Shown: positions 1 through 5,114 of the stretch, piece after piece
How the letters are laid out: each line of letters opens with the position of its first letter
How positions within the stretch are numbered: the first letter of the stretch is position 1
Assembly (NCBI RefSeq): GCF_905207935.1
Contig: NZ_CAJLNI010000119.1
Location: forward strand, 1 to 5,691
Direction: 5' to 3'
Length of the DNA: 5,691 bases
Source: an uncultured Haemophilus sp.
GTDB taxonomy: Bacteria; Pseudomonadota; Gammaproteobacteria; Enterobacterales; Pasteurellaceae
The notes under the pieces: model-generated
What the model saw: the letters and a program-made list of their open reading frames with translations, nothing else
Database searches by the model: none
What the model was told of the DNA's origin: nothing
Translations under genes and position numbers: made by a program

Positions 1-422
1 ACTCCACCAGTCACTATTGTTTTGATATTGGGCTTATTTACGAGAGCATTGATGTTAAAAATTGAGTTTGTCACAACCGTGCAGGGGATATCAGGCATGA
101 GATATGCAAAGTACCAACTGGTGGAGCTTGCATCGAGGCCAATCACAGCATTTTCATAAAGTAATTCAAGGGCATTTTGGGCAATATGTCTTTTGGCTGC
201 AGCATTGATATGTTGTCGTATTTGAAAAAAAGATCCTATATCATTCGTTTTTCCGCTAACAGCGCCACCATGAATGCGATAGAGTAAACCTTTTTTTTCT
301 AATCGATTAAGATCTCTACGAATGGTCTCTACTGACATTTCGCATTGCTGGGCAAGTTCTTGCACACTAACTTTCCCTTGGTGATTTAGTAGTTGTAAGA
401 TGATTTCGTCTCGATTACGCAT
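1..422 (-). CDS. DeoR-family transcriptional regulator, FucR-like (partial, C-terminus outside window)
   Basis: This is the first 140 codons of a DNA-binding regulator; the family is usually about 250 residues, so over 100 are missing beyond the left edge. Residues about 3-57 form the DeoR winged helix-turn-helix, with the family hallmarks KVSVQELA, SVETIRRDLNRLEKKG and YRIHGGA. The sugar-phosphate sensor domain follows (IRQ..N..AKRHIAQNA, then TVVTNS and TGG). The sensor loop at 97-105 reads DASSTSWYF rather than the DxGTT of GlpR. As I recall it, E. coli FucR has nearly the same stretch (DASSTCWY..., PDI), so a role in fucose or a related sugar operon is plausible but inferred. The ATG at 422 is chosen because AGAGGT lies 4 bases upstream. 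The gene is divergent from glmU. GlpR or another carbohydrate DeoR regulator is possible; only the family is firm. Confidence 0.88.
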   Translation of the reverse strand, partial: MRNRDEIILQLLNHQGKVSVQELAQQCEMSVETIRRDLNRLEKKGLLYRIHGGAVSGKTNDIGSFFQIRQHINAAAKRHIAQNALELLYENAVIGLDASSTSWYFAYLMPDIPCTVVTNSIFNINALVNKPNIKTIVTGG

Positions 423-434
423 GCGTACCTCTAT

Positions 435-498
435 GGGTTGAAAAGTTTTTTCTATTATAGGATTTTCTTAAAAAGATAAACAACTTATCATTCAACCC
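435..498. repeat. Nested inverted repeats in the divergent promoter region
   Basis: GGGTTGAA (435-442) is repeated exactly in inverted form as TTCAACCC (491-498), start to start 56 bp. Inside this pair lies a second dyad, GATAA (475-479) and TTATC (485-489) around ACAAC, covering both proposed -35 elements. The arrangement fits operators for the adjacent DeoR-type regulator, possibly with looping between the outer sites. No binding consensus is known to me for this regulator, so the role is inferred. Confidence 0.4.
454..483 (-). promoter_or_regulatory. Putative sigma-70 promoter of the DeoR-family gene
   Basis: On the minus strand a perfect -10 TATAAT (454-459) lies 18 bp downstream of a TTGTTT -35 (478-483). 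The start codon is at 422, giving a leader of about 25 nt. The -35 sits within a few bases of the -35 proposed for glmU on the other strand, so the two promoters are back to back and could compete or be controlled together. Confidence 0.5.
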
Positions 499-513
499 TT
501 TCTACGATAGAAT
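485..513 (+). promoter_or_regulatory. Putative sigma-70 promoter of glmU
   Basis: TTATCA (485-490), a 17-bp spacer and TAGAAT (508-513; 5 of 6 to TATAAT) would start transcription near 520, about 30 nt before the glmU ATG. It was assigned by inspection only. The purine-rich AGAAGAGAAGAA (535-546) just before the start serves as the ribosome binding site. Confidence 0.45.
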
Positions 514-549
514 ACGCCCAAAAATTTTTTATCAAGAAGAGAAGAATTT

Positions 550-1920
550 ATGACAAATAAAGCATTAAGCGTGGTGATTTTAGCGGCCGGTAAAGGCACT
601 CGTATGTATTCTGATTTACCTAAAGTCTTGCACAAAGTGGCAGGTAAACCGATGGTAAAACATGTGATCGATACGGCAAATCAATTAGGTGCGGAAAACG
701 TACATTTGATTTATGGTCACGGTGGCGAATTAATGCGTGAGCGTTTGGCAAATGAAAGCGTGAACTGGGTGTTCCAAGCGGAACAATTGGGTACAGGACA
801 TGCTATGCAACAAGCAATGCCTTTTTTCCGTGATGATGAAAATGTTTTAATGGTGTATGGCGATGGTCCAATGATTACACCAGAAACATTGCAAAAATTA
901 ATCGATGCGAAACCTGAAAATGGTATTGCAGTGTTAACGGTCGTATTAGATAACCCAGCAGGTTATGGTCGAATCGTACGTGAAAATGGCAAAGTTGTAG
1001 GGATTGTTGAACAAAAAGATGCAACGCCTGAGCAGCTTAAAATTCAAGAGATTAATACAGGTGTGTTAGTTTCAGATGGTGCAAGTTTCAAAAAATGGTT
1101 AGCGCGTTTAGATAATAATAATGCACAAGGCGAGTTTTATATTACTGATGTAATTGGCTTAGCTCATCAAGATGGTTGTCCGATTGTAGCTGTGCAAGCA
1201 ACTGATTTTATGGAAGTTGAAGGGGTAAATAATCGCCTACAATTAGCCAAAATGGAACGCTATTATCAACGTAAACAGGCAGAAAAACTTTTACTTGCAG
1301 GCGTGATGTTGATTGACCCTGAGCGTTTTGATTTACGCGGCACATTAGAGCACGGTAAAGATGTTGAAATTGATGTGAATGTAATTGTGGAAGGCAATGT
1401 GCGCTTGGGTGACCGTGTAAAAATCGGTGCAGGTTGTGTATTGAAAAACGTGACTATTGGTAATGATGTTGAGATCAAGCCTTATTCTGTTTTAGAAGAT
1501 GCGACAATTGGTGAGAAAGCGGCGATTGGTCCATTCTCTCGTTTACGTCCAGGTGCTGAATTAGCTGCTGAAACCCATGTGGGTAACTTTGTAGAAATTA
1601 AAAAATCCACAGTGGGTAAAGGCTCTAAAGTAAACCACCTCACTTATGTGGGTGATACTGAAATCGGTGAAAACTGTAATATTGGTGCAGGTGTCATTAC
1701 TTGTAACTATGACGGTGCAAATAAATTTAAAACAATCATTGGTAACAATGTATTCGTGGGCTCAGATACGCAGTTAGTTGCGCCAGTTACTGTAGCCGAT
1801 GGCGCAACGATCGGTGCGGGCTCAACGATTACTCAAAATATTGAGAAAGATGAGCTTGTGATTACTCGCGTGCCACAACGCCATATTCAAGGTTGGCAAA
1901 GACCGGTGAAGAAAAAGTAA
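550..1920 (+). CDS. glmU: Bifunctional UDP-N-acetylglucosamine pyrophosphorylase / glucosamine-1-phosphate N-acetyltransferase
   Basis: GlmU makes UDP-GlcNAc, the precursor of peptidoglycan and lipooligosaccharide, in the cytoplasm. Its C-terminal domain acetylates glucosamine-1-phosphate with acetyl-CoA; its N-terminal domain then couples the product to UTP. The length of 456 aa equals the E. coli enzyme. The nucleotidyltransferase domain (about 1-229) has LAAGKGTRM at 11-19, the SDLPK lysine at 25, GDGPM with the metal-binding Asp105, and Asn227. A left-handed beta-helix of hexapeptide repeats (about 250-437) carries the acetyltransferase residues Arg333, Lys351, catalytic His363, Tyr366, Asn386 and Arg440. 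The basic tail RPVKKK ends the protein. All key residues are present, so it should be fully active. It is probably transcribed alone, from a promoter overlapping that of the divergent regulator to the terminator just after its stop. Confidence 0.98.
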   Translation: MTNKALSVVILAAGKGTRMYSDLPKVLHKVAGKPMVKHVIDTANQLGAENVHLIYGHGGELMRERLANESVNWVFQAEQLGTGHAMQQAMPFFRDDENVLMVYGDGPMITPETLQKLIDAKPENGIAVLTVVLDNPAGYGRIVRENGKVVGIVEQKDATPEQLKIQEINTGVLVSDGASFKKWLARLDNNNAQGEFYITDVIGLAHQDGCPIVAVQATDFMEVEGVNNRLQLAKMERYYQRKQAEKLLLAGVMLIDPERFDLRGTLEHGKDVEIDVNVIVEGNVRLGDRVKIGAGCVLKNVTIGNDVEIKPYSVLEDATIGEKAAIGPFSRLRPGAELAAETHVGNFVEIKKSTVGKGSKVNHLTYVGDTEIGENCNIGAGVITCNYDGANKFKTIIGNNVFVGSDTQLVAPVTVADGATIGAGSTITQNIEKDELVITRVPQRHIQGWQRPVKKK

Positions 1921-1930
1921 TTAACATTGC

Positions 1931-1956
1931 AAGGCGAACCAATGTGTTCGCCTTTT
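1931..1956 (+). terminator. Rho-independent terminator after glmU
   Basis: AAGGCGAAC (1931-1939) pairs with GTTCGCCTT (1946-1954) around a 6-nt loop CAATGT, 10 nt after the glmU stop, followed by a short T-run broken by A. The brief T tract suggests partial read-through towards lspA is possible. The loop is complementary to ACATTG (1924-1929) just upstream. Confidence 0.65.
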
Positions 1957-2036
1957 ATAATTTGATGCCTTTTGCTTTATAAAGGCTATTCGAGTTGTTA
2001 AAATCATCGTCCATTTATAAAGACAGATAATTTCCT

Positions 2037-2528
2037 ATGACAAAAAATAAAACAGGACTTTCATTCCTTTGGATAAGTGCGGTCGCATTTATCCTTGATT
2101 TACTGACTAAATATATCGTAGTACAACGCTTTGATTTATATGAAAGTGTGAACATATTGCCCGTTTTTAATTTAACCTATGTGCGTAACTATGGCGCAGC
2201 GTTTAGCTTCCTTGCTGAGCATGGTGGTTGGCAGAAATATTTCTTTATCGTGCTAGCAATCGGGATTTCTTTAATGCTGGTTTACTTTATGAAAAAGAAT
2301 TCTGCAGAGCAAAAATTACAAAACTCAGCTTATGCACTGATTATTGGCGGTGCGTTAGCCAATATGGTGGACCGTGTGTATAACGGTTTTGTGGTGGATT
2401 TCTTAGATTTTTATTGGGATATTTATCATTATCCGGTATTCAATGTGGCAGATATTGCGATTTGTATTGGTGCGGGTTTATTAGCATTAGATGCCTTTAA
2501 AGGTGATAAAAAGAGCGGTCAAAAATGA
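2037..2528 (+). CDS. lspA: Lipoprotein signal peptidase (signal peptidase II)
   Basis: This inner-membrane aspartyl protease cleaves the signal peptide from prolipoproteins after Lgt has lipidated the +1 cysteine. At 163 aa it has the normal family length. Four hydrophobic segments are visible, near residues 9-25, 67-86, 96-110 and 137-153. Conserved blocks are DLLTK (21-25), NYGAAFSF (51-58), GGALANMVDR (104-113), VVDF with catalytic Asp121, and FNVAD with catalytic Asp139. GGALAN has Ala where many homologues have Gly (GGALGN), a mild change. No good Shine-Dalgarno lies before the ATG (GATAATTTCCT), so initiation may be weak. It overlaps ispH by 4 bases (ATGA), a widespread lspA-ispH pairing. 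An uptake signal is embedded in codons for residues 13-16. Confidence 0.97.
   Translation: MTKNKTGLSFLWISAVAFILDLLTKYIVVQRFDLYESVNILPVFNLTYVRNYGAAFSFLAEHGGWQKYFFIVLAIGISLMLVYFMKKNSAEQKLQNSAYALIIGGALANMVDRVYNGFVVDFLDFYWDIYHYPVFNVADIAICIGAGLLALDAFKGDKKSGQK
2075..2083 (+). repeat. DNA uptake signal sequence (Hin-type USS) inside lspA
   Basis: This is an exact AAGTGCGGT core followed by C and an AT-rich stretch, in the forward orientation. It lies within lspA and is read as Ser-Ala-Val in the first membrane segment. Such signals are the motif preferred by the Haemophilus DNA uptake machinery. Confidence 0.85.
2511..2521 (+). repeat. One-mismatch uptake signal at the lspA-ispH junction
   Basis: AAGAGCGGTCA differs from the Haemophilus AAGTGCGGTCA by one base and is followed by AAAA. 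It encodes the last residues of LspA (KSGQ) and ends 3 bases before the ispH ATG. Its GAG/GG bases also give the only weak Shine-Dalgarno candidate for ispH. Confidence 0.5.
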
Positions 2529-3469
2529 AGATAATTTTAGCTAACCCTCGCGGATTTTGCGCAGGTGTCGATCGAGCCATTAGCATTGTTGAATTAGCGC
2601 TTGAAATTCATGGTGCACCGATTTATGTCCGTCATGAAGTGGTGCATAACCGTTTTGTGGTAAATGGTTTGCGTGAGCGTGGGGCAATTTTTGTAGAAGA
2701 ATTAAGTGAAGTGCCAGATGGTGCCATTGTGATTTTCTCCGCTCATGGCGTGTCACAAGCCGTTCGTCAAGAAGCGAAAGATCGTCAGTTAAAAGTATTT
2801 GATGCAACTTGTCCGTTGGTAACCAAGGTACATATGCAAGTGGCTCGTGCGAGCCGTAAAGGGACGAAAGCGATTTTGATCGGACACAAAGGCCATCCAG
2901 AAGTGGAAGGCACAATGGGGCAGTACAGAAACGAGGAAGGTGGTATTTTCTTAATTGAAAGCGTGGAAGATATTGCTCGTTTGCCGGTTCAAGAAAGTGA
3001 TGATTTAACCTTTATGACACAAACCACACTTTCTCTTGATGATACGGCGGAAACTATCAGTGCATTGAAAGATAAATATCCTGCGATTCAAGGCCCACAT
3101 AAAAATGATATTTGCTATGCAACAACTAATCGACAAGAAGCGGTGCGTGAATTAGCGAAACAATGTGATTTAGTGGTCGTTGTAGGTTCTAAAAACTCAT
3201 CAAATTCTAACCGTTTAGCTGAGTTGGCATCGCGTATGGGGGTGAAATCAAAATTGATTGATGATCCAAATGATGTGTCGGCAGATTGGTTTGAAGGCGT
3301 TAAAACAATTGGCGTAACAGCGGGGGCCTCTGCACCGGAAGAATTGGTGCAATCTGTGATTGCTCGATTAAAAGAATTTGGTGCCGATGCTATTGAAGAG
3401 CTTCAAGGCTTAGAAGAAAATATGTTCTTTGAAGTGCCAAAAGAGTTAAGAATAAAAGAAGTGAACTAA
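2525..3469 (+). CDS. ispH: 4-hydroxy-3-methylbut-2-enyl diphosphate reductase
   Basis: IspH (LytB) catalyses the last step of the methylerythritol phosphate pathway, reducing HMBPP to isopentenyl and dimethylallyl diphosphate with an iron-sulfur cluster. The length of 314 aa matches the E. coli enzyme closely. The three cluster cysteines are in place: Cys12 (NPRGFCAGV), Cys96 (DATCPLV) and Cys197 (NDICYAT). Substrate-site residues are also present: His41, His74 (SAHG), His124 and the proton-relay Glu126 (HPEVEGT), Thr167, Ser225 and Asn227 (SSNSNR), and Ser269. Its ATG overlaps the lspA stop (ATGA), so it is probably translated by coupling to lspA and has no promoter of its own that I can see. 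The operon ends at the uptake-signal hairpin 8 bases after the stop. Confidence 0.98.
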   Translation: MKIILANPRGFCAGVDRAISIVELALEIHGAPIYVRHEVVHNRFVVNGLRERGAIFVEELSEVPDGAIVIFSAHGVSQAVRQEAKDRQLKVFDATCPLVTKVHMQVARASRKGTKAILIGHKGHPEVEGTMGQYRNEEGGIFLIESVEDIARLPVQESDDLTFMTQTTLSLDDTAETISALKDKYPAIQGPHKNDICYATTNRQEAVRELAKQCDLVVVVGSKNSSNSNRLAELASRMGVKSKLIDDPNDVSADWFEGVKTIGVTAGASAPEELVQSVIARLKEFGADAIEELQGLEENMFFEVPKELRIKEVN

Positions 3470-3476
3470 TTCTATT

Positions 3477-3509
3477 AAAAAAGTGCGGTTAATTTACCGC
3501 ACTTTTTTT
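3477..3509. terminator. Bidirectional terminator made of two inverted uptake signals
   Basis: AAAAAAGTGCGGT (3477-3489) pairs with ACCGCACTTTTTT (3496-3508) around the 6-nt loop TAATTT, with T-runs usable on either strand. Both arms contain the exact 9-bp uptake core (3481-3489 plus, 3496-3504 minus). It lies between the convergent stops of ispH (3469) and the DUF305 gene (3518) and probably ends both transcripts. Inverted uptake signals used as terminators are well known in Haemophilus. Confidence 0.92.
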
Positions 3510-3517
3510 GTGTTATT

Positions 3518-3889
3518 TTATTTTTTATTATGCACTTTAAGCCATTTTTGCATTTGTTCAATTTCTGCTTGTTGAGCGTTAATAATATTCTCAGCAAGCT
3601 TACGCATCTCAGGATCTTTTCCGTATTTCAATTCAACTTCCGCCATTTTTACTGCGCCAATATGGTGTGGCAACATACCTGCTGCAAAAGCAACATCAGG
3701 ATCTTTATATTGCGCAGCTGCCATCATGTCTTGATTCATTTGATTCATACCTTGCATTAATTCTTGTTGCATTGCAGAATCTGTCGACATTGGCATATTC
3801 ATGTGTGCTTGATGCGGTTGTTCATTAGCTTGGGCATAAATTGAAACTGCAGCAGCGCTAAGTGTGATAAAAGTCATAAGTTTTTTCAT
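3518..3889 (-). CDS. Exported DUF305 protein, Met/His-rich, possible copper binder
   Basis: This is a 123-aa secreted protein. Residues 1-21 form a signal peptide (MKKLM, hydrophobic core, AQA before the likely cut at 21/22), so the mature protein should be periplasmic. Residues 30-56 are strikingly methionine-rich (9 Met in 27), with nearby His26 and His29, a composition like Cu(I)-binding proteins. The C-terminal half is the DUF305 domain (ferritin-like fold): MLPHHIGAVKMAE at 72-84, then helical segments ending INAQQAEIEQMQKWL. Some DUF305 members, such as cyanobacterial CopM, bind copper; a copper role here is inferred. Support comes from the MerR/CueR-type promoter upstream. The start is fixed by AGGAG (3896-3900), 6 bases before the ATG. 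It is monocistronic, convergent with ispH and divergent from rdgB. Confidence 0.92.
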   Translation of the reverse strand: MKKLMTFITLSAAAVSIYAQANEQPHQAHMNMPMSTDSAMQQELMQGMNQMNQDMMAAAQYKDPDVAFAAGMLPHHIGAVKMAEVELKYGKDPEMRKLAENIINAQQAEIEQMQKWLKVHNKK

Positions 3890-3923
3890 GTTTTTCTCCT
3901 ATGTGATAACTGAATGCGCACGA

Positions 3924-3954
3924 ATCATAAACCTTGACCTAAGGTTAAAGTCAA
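3924..3954 (-). promoter_or_regulatory. MerR-family (CueR-like) regulated promoter of the DUF305 gene
   Basis: On the minus strand, -35 TTGACT (3949-3954) and -10 TATGAT (3924-3929) are 19 bp apart, the overlong spacing typical of MerR-family activated promoters. Positions 3931-3951 form a 21-bp dyad (minus strand: ACTTTAACCT, T, AGGTCAAGGT) with 8 of 10 pairs matching. It starts inside the -35 exactly as in the E. coli copA CueR promoter as I recall it. A tighter dyad, AACCTT and AAGGTT around 5 bp, lies within. Transcription would begin near 3917, about 27 nt before the ATG. Which MerR protein binds is not shown by the sequence; CueR is my best guess. Confidence 0.75.
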
Positions 3955-4007
3955 TATTTATTCCGAAAATTTTTGGTGAGGTGCTAAAATAAGACAATAT
4001 TTGATAT

Positions 4008-4013
4008 GAGGGA
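4008..4013 (+). promoter_or_regulatory. Ribosome binding site that sets the rdgB start
   Basis: GAGGGA ends 7 bases before the ATG at 4021. An in-frame ATG at 4006 overlaps this site and has no ribosome binding site of its own, so it is rejected as the start. Confidence 0.8.
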
Positions 4014-4020
4014 CAGAATC

Positions 4021-4620
4021 ATGAAGCAAAAAATTGTGCTTGCCACGGGCAATAAAGGCAAAGTAAAAGAAATGGCAGACGTATTAGCCGATTTCGGTTT
4101 TGAAGTCATTGCTCAGACCGATTTAGGCATTGAAAGTCCAGAAGAAACAGGATTAACGTTTGTTGAAAATGCGATTTTGAAAGCACGTTATGCATCTGAA
4201 AAATCAGGTTTACCGGCCATTGCAGATGATTCCGGTCTTGTAGTGGATGCGTTAAATGGTGCGCCTGGATTGTATTCTGCTCGTTATGCCGGTGTGGATG
4301 GTGACGAAGCTGATGCGAAAAACCGAGAAAAATTATTGGCAGAATTAGCCGATGTACCGACTGAACGTCGCCAAGCAAAATTTGTGAGTACGATTGTGTT
4401 ATTACAACACCCAAGTGATCCTTCTCCGATCATTGCTCAAGGTGAATGTGACGGGCAGATTATTTATGAAGAAAAAGGTGAAAATGGCTTCGGTTACGAC
4501 TCGCTCTTTTTTAGCCCTGAAAAAGGCTGTACTTTTGCCGAATTAGAAACCGTAGAGAAAAAGAAAATTTCTCATCGTGCGAAGGCATTAGCTGTTTTGA
4601 AATCAAAATTAACGGCCTAA
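4021..4620 (+). CDS. rdgB: dITP/XTP pyrophosphatase (non-canonical purine NTPase)
   Basis: RdgB (Ham1/ITPase family) hydrolyses dITP, ITP and XTP to monophosphates, keeping deaminated purines out of DNA and RNA. From the ATG at 4021 it is 199 aa, close to the 197 of E. coli. Motifs are the nucleotide-binding TGNKGK (9-14), TFVENA (46-51), the catalytic/metal-binding ADDSGL (68-73, Asp69-Asp70), SARYAG (86-91), GENGFGYD (153-160) and SHR (184-186). All family signature residues are present. The upstream 130 bp is shared with the divergent DUF305 gene. A weak -10 candidate TAAAAT (3985-3990) has no convincing -35, so its promoter is unsettled. The ybjQ-family gene follows after 38 bp and is probably co-transcribed. 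Confidence 0.97.
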   Translation: MKQKIVLATGNKGKVKEMADVLADFGFEVIAQTDLGIESPEETGLTFVENAILKARYASEKSGLPAIADDSGLVVDALNGAPGLYSARYAGVDGDEADAKNREKLLAELADVPTERRQAKFVSTIVLLQHPSDPSPIIAQGECDGQIIYEEKGENGFGYDSLFFSPEKGCTFAELETVEKKKISHRAKALAVLKSKLTA

Positions 4621-4628
4621 AGCGCGGT
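4620..4628 (+). repeat. One-mismatch uptake signal between rdgB and the ybjQ gene
   Basis: AAGCGCGGT differs from AAGTGCGGT at one base and is followed by TGATTTTT, which fits the AT-rich flank of full uptake signals. The run CGCGGTTGATTT resembles TGCGGTTGATTT of the intact signal at 5026. It begins at the last base of the rdgB stop codon. Confidence 0.5.
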
Positions 4629-4658
4629 TGATTTTTAACGAGAATTAAAGGATACAAA

Positions 4659-4976
4659 ATGATTATTACCACTACGCCTAATATTGAAGGTAAACAAATC
4701 GTAGAATATAAACAAGTCGTCTTTGGGGAAGTGATTGCTGGGGCAAACTTCATCCGTGATTTTTTTGCGGCTATTACCGATGTGATTGGTGGGCGTTCGA
4801 GTGTTTATGAGCGTCGTATTAGTCGTGCACGCCAAGATGCCTTGAAAGAGTTGGAAGAAAAAGCAATTGCTTTAGGGGCAAATGCTGTGGTTGGCGTAGA
4901 GATTAATTACGCAACAGTAAGCAATAAAAGTATGTTTATGGTGATTGCGAGTGGCACAGCTGTAGTGGTGCGATAA
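4659..4976 (+). CDS. ybjQ: YbjQ/UPF0145 family protein
   Basis: This is a 105-aa cytoplasmic protein of the YbjQ family (UPF0145, 'putative heavy-metal-binding domain'), close in length to the E. coli protein (about 107 aa). Recognisable conserved blocks are STTP-like ITTTP (3-7), EGKQIVEY (10-17), GEVIAGANFIRDFFA (23-37), GGRSSVYE (44-51) and LGANAVVGVEINY (72-84). It has no signal peptide or cysteines. Family members form compact oligomers, and despite the family name a metal function is not established. The ATG is preceded by AAAGGA (4647-4652) with 6-nt spacing. It sits 38 bp after rdgB, suggesting a two-gene operon, and ends 145 bp before comE1. The family call is firm; the biochemical role is unknown. 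Confidence 0.92.
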   Translation: MIITTTPNIEGKQIVEYKQVVFGEVIAGANFIRDFFAAITDVIGGRSSVYERRISRARQDALKELEEKAIALGANAVVGVEINYATVSNKSMFMVIASGTAVVVR

Positions 4977-5005
4977 GGTCGTTTTTTTATTTGCTTAAAT
5001 GTAAT

Positions 5006-5027
5006 TTTTGCGATCAAGATCGCAAAA
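5006..5027. promoter_or_regulatory. CRP-S (Sxy-dependent competence) site upstream of comE1
   Basis: TTTTGCGATC, AA, GATCGCAAAA forms a perfect 22-bp palindrome. It has the TGCGA-N6-TCGCA core (5009-5013 and 5020-5024) that distinguishes CRP-S competence sites from ordinary CRP sites (TGTGA-N6-TCACA). In Haemophilus, CRP with Sxy activates competence genes, including comE1 homologues, from such sites. It lies 95 bp before the comE1 ATG. No T-run follows the palindrome on either strand, so it is not a terminator. Confidence 0.88.
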
Positions 5028-5034
5028 GTGCGGT
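5026..5034 (+). repeat. DNA uptake signal abutting the CRP-S site
   Basis: An exact AAGTGCGGT core is followed by TGATTT, matching the longer uptake consensus (purine then A/T run). Its first two bases are the last two bases of the CRP-S palindrome, and the preceding AA also fits the uptake-signal flank. Confidence 0.85.
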
Positions 5035-5076
5035 TGATTTCTTGCGTGTTTTCTGTGTTTCTTAAAAATGTCACTG

Positions 5077-5090
5077 TTGATATGAATCAA
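5077..5090. promoter_or_regulatory. Perfect FNR box, overlapping a putative comE1 extended -10
   Basis: TTGAT-ATGA-ATCAA is an exact match to the FNR consensus TTGAT-N4-ATCAA. It is the core of a larger dyad (5073-5094, ACTGTTGAT and ATCAACGGT). The same bases include TG-A-TATGAA (5078-5086), an extended -10 candidate. If this is the comE1 promoter, transcription starts near 5093 with CRP-S centred near -76, and FNR would sit on the -10 and repress. Activation by FNR at -41.5 would put the start at the ATG, which is unlikely. The box is clear; the promoter and the direction of control are inferred. Confidence 0.6.
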
Positions 5091-5108
5091 CGGTACTTAT
5101 TTGTTAAT

Positions 5109-5114
5109 AAAGGA
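5109..5114 (+). promoter_or_regulatory. Ribosome binding site that sets the comE1 start
   Basis: AAAGGA ends 7 bases before the ATG at 5122. The in-frame TTG at 5101 lies upstream of this site with no site of its own, and starting there would put charged residues (LIKDI) ahead of a normal signal peptide. Confidence 0.8.

Noticed and set aside
1967..1986. GCCTTT and AAAGGC hairpin upstream of lspA
   Set aside because: Six pairs with an 8-nt loop and no T-run; probably chance in AT-rich DNA.
1995..2021. TTGTTA and TATAAA as an lspA promoter
   Set aside because: The spacer is only 15 bp and the -35 is weak; possible but not supportable by sequence alone.
3023..3031. ACCACACTT inside ispH as a minus-strand uptake signal
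   Set aside because: One mismatch at the central CG of the core and no selection evidence; listed in the summary only as a variant.
3530..3760. Plus-strand open frame opposite the DUF305 gene, and other antisense frames within glmU, ispH, rdgB and ybjQ
   Set aside because: They lie opposite or within clear genes, lack ribosome binding sites and show no recognisable protein features.
3934..3962. TTGACC with TTTATT 17 bp downstream as an rdgB promoter on the plus strand
   Set aside because: The -10 match is poor and the TTGACC is fully explained as part of the MerR-type dyad on the other strand.
4006..4020. Upstream in-frame ATG giving RdgB five extra residues
   Set aside because: It overlaps the GAGGGA ribosome binding site used by the ATG at 4021, and homologues begin close to the (K)xKIVLATGN segment.
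4971..4988. CGA...TCG followed by seven T as a terminator after the ybjQ-family gene
   Set aside because: The stem has only 3 base pairs and overlaps the stop codon; too weak to claim.
5006..5027. Palindrome read as a terminator of the ybjQ-family gene
   Set aside because: There is no T-run after the stem on either strand, and it matches the CRP-S competence site exactly.
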